Source: Rhizobiaceae bacterium (lineage in GTDB: Bacteria > Pseudomonadota > Alphaproteobacteria > Rhizobiales > Rhizobiaceae). Taken from it: a stretch of 64,000 nt of DNA. This document shows, piece after piece, positions 60,809 through 64,000 of this stretch. The position numbers and the translations under genes were made by a program. Location: contig JAMLJC010000001.1 in NCBI GenBank assembly GCA_023953845.1, positions 3,048,501 to 3,112,500 of the forward strand, given 5' to 3'. The notes below the pieces were generated by a model, which saw only the letters and a list, made by a program, of their open reading frames with translations, searched no databases and was not told the origin of the DNA. How positions within the stretch are numbered: position 1 is the stretch's first letter; each line of letters opens with the position of its first letter.

Positions 60809-62230
60809 TCAGGCCGGCGGCAACAGCTTGCCCGGGTTGAACAGCCCTTCCGGATCGAACAGATTCTTGACGGCGTGCAGAAGCTTGAGTTCGGTCCGCG
60901 ACTTGTAACGGCCGACTTCCGGTATCAGTGTCTGCCCGACGCCATGCTCGGCGCTGAAGCTTCCGCCGTGATGGCGCACGGCGATGTCGTTGATGCTCTG
61001 TCGCACCTTGAAGGCATAGCCGGCCTTGTCCTCCATGCCTGACCAGATGTCGGCCGATACCATTACGATGTAGTGGACGTTTCCGTCGCCAAGATGCGAG
61101 ACGATCACGGGCCGGGCCTCGGGGAAGTGCTGGCGAACCGCGGCATCGGCCTCGTCAACAAAAGCCGAAACCCTGCCCACGGGCACGGACGCATCCATGG
61201 TGATGCCCATCCCCTCCGAACGATTTGCGTGAGCAACGCCGTGGCGGACCTCCCAGAAAGCCGCAGCCTGGGCAAGGCTCGCGGCCTGCACGGCATCCTC
61301 GATCATCTCCGCAGCGAAACAGTCGGCGAGGAACTGCTCGAGATTCCTGGCTGCCGATCCGTCCGCCTGCATGGATGAGACTTCCAGCAACACGAAGAAG
61401 GGATGATCGGCGTCGATGATCCGGCGCGTATTGGCCACGTGCTTCAGCACCAGCCGCACCTGCTCGGCGTTCATGAGTTCGACGGCCGTGATCGCGGTGT
61501 CGAGTCGCGCACGTGCTCGCGAGGCGAGGCGGACGGCGTGTTCGGCGGATGCGACGGCCACCCAGGCGGCCGCTGTTTCCGCCGGACGGGGGAACAGCTT
61601 CAGCGCCGCCTTGGTCACTATGCCGAGCGTGCCCTCTGCGCCGATGAAGAGATGCTTCAGATCGTATCCCGAATTGTTTTTCCGAAGCGACCTCAGTCCG
61701 TCCCAGACATCTCCATCCGGCAACACGACTTCCAGCCCGAGAACCAGATCACGGCAATTGCCGTAGCGCACGACGGAGGTGCCGCCGGCATTGGTCGATA
61801 TGTTGCCGCCGATCTGGCACGACCCCTCCGCGCCGAGGCGCAACGGAAACTGCCAGCCCGCGGCCTCCGCCGCCGCGTGGATTTCGGCCAGCACGCAGCC
61901 GGCCTCAACCACGATCGAGCCTTCGAGAGCGTCGATCGAAAGGATGCGGTTCATTCTTCGCGTCGAGACGACGACCGTGCTTCCGGTGGCGGGAATCGAG
62001 CCTCCGCTCAGGCCGGTATTGCCGCCCTGAGGCACGATCGCGTGTCCGTATCGGCTGCAGATCGATACGATCTCGCTGACGTCCTGCGTGGTTCGCGGCA
62101 GCACGACGCAGACAGCGTCGCCGCGATATCGACCGCGCCAGTCCTGCTCGTGAGGAGCCATGTCCTGCGCGTCGGTCAAGACCGCGTCGCGTCCGAGGCG
62201 GTCGACAAGAGCTTGAACGACAGCTGACAT
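60809..62230 (-). CDS. FAD-linked oxidase, GlcD/D-lactate dehydrogenase type (second copy)
   Basis: The product is 473 residues with the FAD domain (about 30-215, with YGHAIVPQGGNTGLSGGSIP and RLGAEGSCQIGGNISTNAGGTSVVRYG) and the C-terminal HHGGSFSAEHGVGQT. It oxidises a D-2-hydroxy acid. It is related to, but distinct from, the copy at 36716. A TATAC operator lies 86 bp upstream. It is divergent from the DapA-like aldolase. Confidence 0.88.
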   Translation of the reverse strand: MSAVVQALVDRLGRDAVLTDAQDMAPHEQDWRGRYRGDAVCVVLPRTTQDVSEIVSICSRYGHAIVPQGGNTGLSGGSIPATGSTVVVSTRRMNRILSIDALEGSIVVEAGCVLAEIHAAAEAAGWQFPLRLGAEGSCQIGGNISTNAGGTSVVRYGNCRDLVLGLEVVLPDGDVWDGLRSLRKNNSGYDLKHLFIGAEGTLGIVTKAALKLFPRPAETAAAWVAVASAEHAVRLASRARARLDTAITAVELMNAEQVRLVLKHVANTRRIIDADHPFFVLLEVSSMQADGSAARNLEQFLADCFAAEMIEDAVQAASLAQAAAFWEVRHGVAHANRSEGMGITMDASVPVGRVSAFVDEADAAVRQHFPEARPVIVSHLGDGNVHYIVMVSADIWSGMEDKAGYAFKVRQSINDIAVRHHGGSFSAEHGVGQTLIPEVGRYKSRTELKLLHAVKNLFDPEGLFNPGKLLPPA

Positions 62231-62315
62231 CTTTAACGGGACCCCGGTTGGCGATGCGTCATGCGTCTCTGCGATATCTGCAATGTGTTAGGGCAGACCC
62301 AAGCACGCACCGTAT

Positions 62316-62325
62316 TTGTATACGA
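62316..62325. promoter_or_regulatory. TATAC operator site (TTGTATACGA)
   Basis: It matches TTGTATACAA at 9 of 10, in the divergent region between the FAD oxidase and the aldolase gene. No good -35 was found at the expected spacing. Confidence 0.5.
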
Positions 62326-62422
62326 TAGTCGGGCTTCAGCAAGCGACGATATGCGGGAACCACCGAGTTTCTTTAGGTTTTCGGGTCTATAGACCGTAAA
62401 CGAGCGCCTCAATATCCCGTTT

Positions 62423-62439
62423 CTGTATATTGTATTTTC
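62423..62439. promoter_or_regulatory. Weak TATAC-like element before the aldolase gene
   Basis: CTGTATATTGTATTTTC lies 53 bp before the aldolase start. It resembles the operator only partly (6 of 10), so it is a doubtful member of the set. Confidence 0.25.
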
Positions 62440-62491
62440 AAAAGTGCAGCCTAAAATGGATCAGGATACGAGAGCGAGATCAGGAGAACGC

Positions 62492-63394
62492 ATGCCTTCC
62501 TACCTAAAATTCAGCGGTCTTCTGACCGCTCTGCCGACCCCGACCAAGGCTGACGGCTCGGTTGCGACGGACGTGCTGGCGCGTCTGGTTCGCATTCAGG
62601 TGGAAGCTGGCGCTGACGGCCTCGTGCCGATGGGCGGGACGGGCGAATATACTGCGCTTGCGCCGAAGGCCCGCGTTCAGGCCGTCGAGACGGCGATCGC
62701 CGCGGCAGGCGACGTACCGGTGGTGCCCGGCGTTCTCAGCCCGGGCTTCGGCGAGGCTGTCGAGACAGGATTGGAGTTCATGCGCCGGGGCGCCGCCGGT
62801 TTGATGGTGATTGCGCCTTTCTACGCGACACCCACGCAGCAAGGCATTCGAGAGTATTTCAAAGCCTATCGCGACAAGATCGACCTGCCCATCATCCTTT
62901 ACGATATTCCCCGTTTCACCAACACCTATGTCGAAGCAGACACCATCGCGCAGATGGTCGAAGACGGCACGGTCAACGGCATCAAGGCCTGCAACACGGA
63001 TTTCAACCATTTCATGCGCCTAGCGCATCTCGTCGGTGATCGCATGTCGCTCCTGAGCGGCGAGGATCGTCTGTGTCCGCTACACATGACGCTCGGCGCG
63101 ACGGGCGGCGTGCTCGCATCGGCGACGCTGGTGCCTCAGCACTGGAAGAAGATCATAGCGCTGGTGACCGAAGGTCGTCTGCACGACGCGCTGGCGGAAC
63201 AGAAGCGTCTCTGGCCGCTTTTCGACGCCATATATCGCGAAACCAATCCTGCGCCTCTGAAGCAGGCGCTCGCGCTTCTTGGCTATGACGCGGGCGAGCC
63301 GAGGCTGCCGCTCAGGCCGGCAACGCCTGAGACACGGAGCAGGATGGAAGAGGCGCTTTCCTATCTTCGCAACGAGAAGCTCCTGCATCTGTAG
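62492..63394 (+). CDS. Dihydrodipicolinate synthase / N-acetylneuraminate lyase-family aldolase
   Basis: The product is 300 residues from the ATG at 62492 (AGGAG 5 bp upstream). The Schiff-base Lys165 is in GIKACNTD and Tyr137 in IILYDIPRF, and the GGTGEY motif lies at 48-53. These positions agree with class I aldolases of the DHDPS family. Members also act as 2-keto-3-deoxy acid aldolases or dehydratases, which fits the convergent lactonase-like gene better than lysine synthesis. Confidence 0.87.
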   Translation: MPSYLKFSGLLTALPTPTKADGSVATDVLARLVRIQVEAGADGLVPMGGTGEYTALAPKARVQAVETAIAAAGDVPVVPGVLSPGFGEAVETGLEFMRRGAAGLMVIAPFYATPTQQGIREYFKAYRDKIDLPIILYDIPRFTNTYVEADTIAQMVEDGTVNGIKACNTDFNHFMRLAHLVGDRMSLLSGEDRLCPLHMTLGATGGVLASATLVPQHWKKIIALVTEGRLHDALAEQKRLWPLFDAIYRETNPAPLKQALALLGYDAGEPRLPLRPATPETRSRMEEALSYLRNEKLLHL

Positions 63395-63422
63395 GAGCAG
63401 ACTCGTCGGGCAAATCCGGAGG

Positions 63423-64000
63423 TCAGCCGGCGAAGCGCGGCTCAGGGACGCCCTTGATGCCCAGTCCATGGATGGCGAACAGCGCGCCGCGCAGCACCCC
63501 GTCGCCGGGGAAGCGCGGCAGCGGTGGCTTGGCCATGGAGGTGACGTAGAGGATGTCGAGGTTCGGGCCACCGAACATGACACTGGTCACTTTCTTCACC
63601 GGCATCTCTATGACGCGCTCGACCTTGCCGTCCGGCGTGTAGCGGATGACCTTGCCGTCATAGACCTGCGCGTTCCACAGGCAGCCCTCAGCATCCACGG
63701 TCGAGCCGTCGGCTGCGCCGCCGCGCGACGTATCGATCTTTGTGAAGGTGCGTCGGTTGGAAACGCTGCCCGTCTTCTGGTCGTAGTCGTAGGCCCAGAT
63801 CTCGCCGGACCAGGAATCGGCGAAGTAGAAGATGCTCCCGTCGGGACTCCAGCAAGGACCGTTGGAGACGATGATGCCGTCGTCGAGCTTGTGGACGGAC
63901 AGGTCGGGATCGACGCGGTAGAGTGCGCCGTTCGGGCCGCTTTCCTGCGTGTCCATCGAGCCGGCGACGAACCGGCCCTGCTTGTCGACCTTGCCGTCAT
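63423..64000 (-). CDS. SMP-30/gluconolactonase-family protein, C-terminal part (5' end outside window)
   Basis: The frame is open to the right edge and encodes about the last 192 residues. Blocks include GRFVAGSMDTQE, ISNGPCWSPDGSIFYFADSW-like (VSNGPCWSPDG, YFADSWSGEIWAYDYD) and GGAADGSTVDAEGCLWNAQVYDGKVIRYTPDGK, typical of the six-bladed SMP-30/gluconolactonase propeller with its metal-binding Asn and Asp. It should open a lactone, a step that would feed the adjacent DapA-like aldolase. The N-terminus is not visible. Confidence 0.88.
   Translation of the reverse strand, partial: DGKVDKQGRFVAGSMDTQESGPNGALYRVDPDLSVHKLDDGIIVSNGPCWSPDGSIFYFADSWSGEIWAYDYDQKTGSVSNRRTFTKIDTSRGGAADGSTVDAEGCLWNAQVYDGKVIRYTPDGKVERVIEMPVKKVTSVMFGGPNLDILYVTSMAKPPLPRFPGDGVLRGALFAIHGLGIKGVPEPRFAG

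Noticed and set aside
1..64000. tRNA genes, insertion sequences, integrases, CRISPR repeats or attachment sites as signs of an island
   Set aside because: None was seen by eye on either strand, and base composition appears even; transfer of the region cannot be argued from this window.

Overview
The window looks like a catabolic stretch of an alphaproteobacterial chromosome or large plasmid, most likely from the Rhizobiales (Mesorhizobium/Aminobacter/Nitratireductor type). This is inferred from the high GC content, dense short operons with ATGA/GTGA/TTG coupling, many ABC importers of alphaproteobacterial type, and a TGA-N9-TCA iron operator like the RirA box. No rRNA, tRNA, insertion sequence, integrase, CRISPR array or phage gene was seen. 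Both ends cut genes: an acyl-CoA dehydrogenase at the left and an SMP-30/gluconolactonase-like gene at the right.

Left part (about 1-23.5 kb): acyl-CoA metabolism (acyl-CoA dehydrogenase, MaoC-like hydratase), then a set for cyclic amides and N-carbamoyl compounds. This set has an ornithine cyclodeaminase-like enzyme, two LysR regulators, an N-carbamoylsarcosine amidase-like hydrolase, ATP-dependent hydantoinase subunits HyuA and HyuB, and a complete PotABCD-like importer. A second operon carries an amidase, a carboxymuconolactone decarboxylase-like protein, a 3-hydroxyisobutyrate dehydrogenase-like enzyme, an N-carbamoyl-D-amino-acid hydrolase with all three catalytic residues, a metal-dependent hydantoinase and a sugar epimerase-like dehydrogenase; a rho-independent terminator follows the hydantoinase gene. 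Next come a DUF3830 gene facing a PgdA/PuuE-type deacetylase, a small CxxC protein, a CobW-type GTPase and a second isochorismatase-fold hydrolase.

Middle part (23.7-36.7 kb): a siderophore uptake locus (AraC regulator, TonB receptor, RhtX/FptX-type MFS carrier, two ABC half-transporters). It resembles the uptake half of the yersiniabactin locus but has no siderophore biosynthesis genes nearby. A GntR regulator with two matching operator palindromes follows, then an amino-acid importer whose permease and ATPase are fused, and a zinc alcohol dehydrogenase.

Right part (36.7-64 kb): many short transcription units for amine and acid catabolism. They encode two GlcD-type FAD oxidases, a PaaI thioesterase, a trimethylamine-dehydrogenase-like flavoprotein, a class III aminotransferase, RidA, an ADP-forming CoA ligase, a spermidine/putrescine-type importer with an amidohydrolase, two aldehyde dehydrogenases, a CoA-transferase pair, a tautomerase and a DapA-like aldolase. 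Intergenic regions here repeatedly carry a palindrome close to TTGTATACAA. In two cases it coincides with a predicted -10 box. The GntR/FCD regulator at 59275-59976 is the obvious candidate to bind it, so much of this region may be one regulon for an unidentified nitrogenous substrate.
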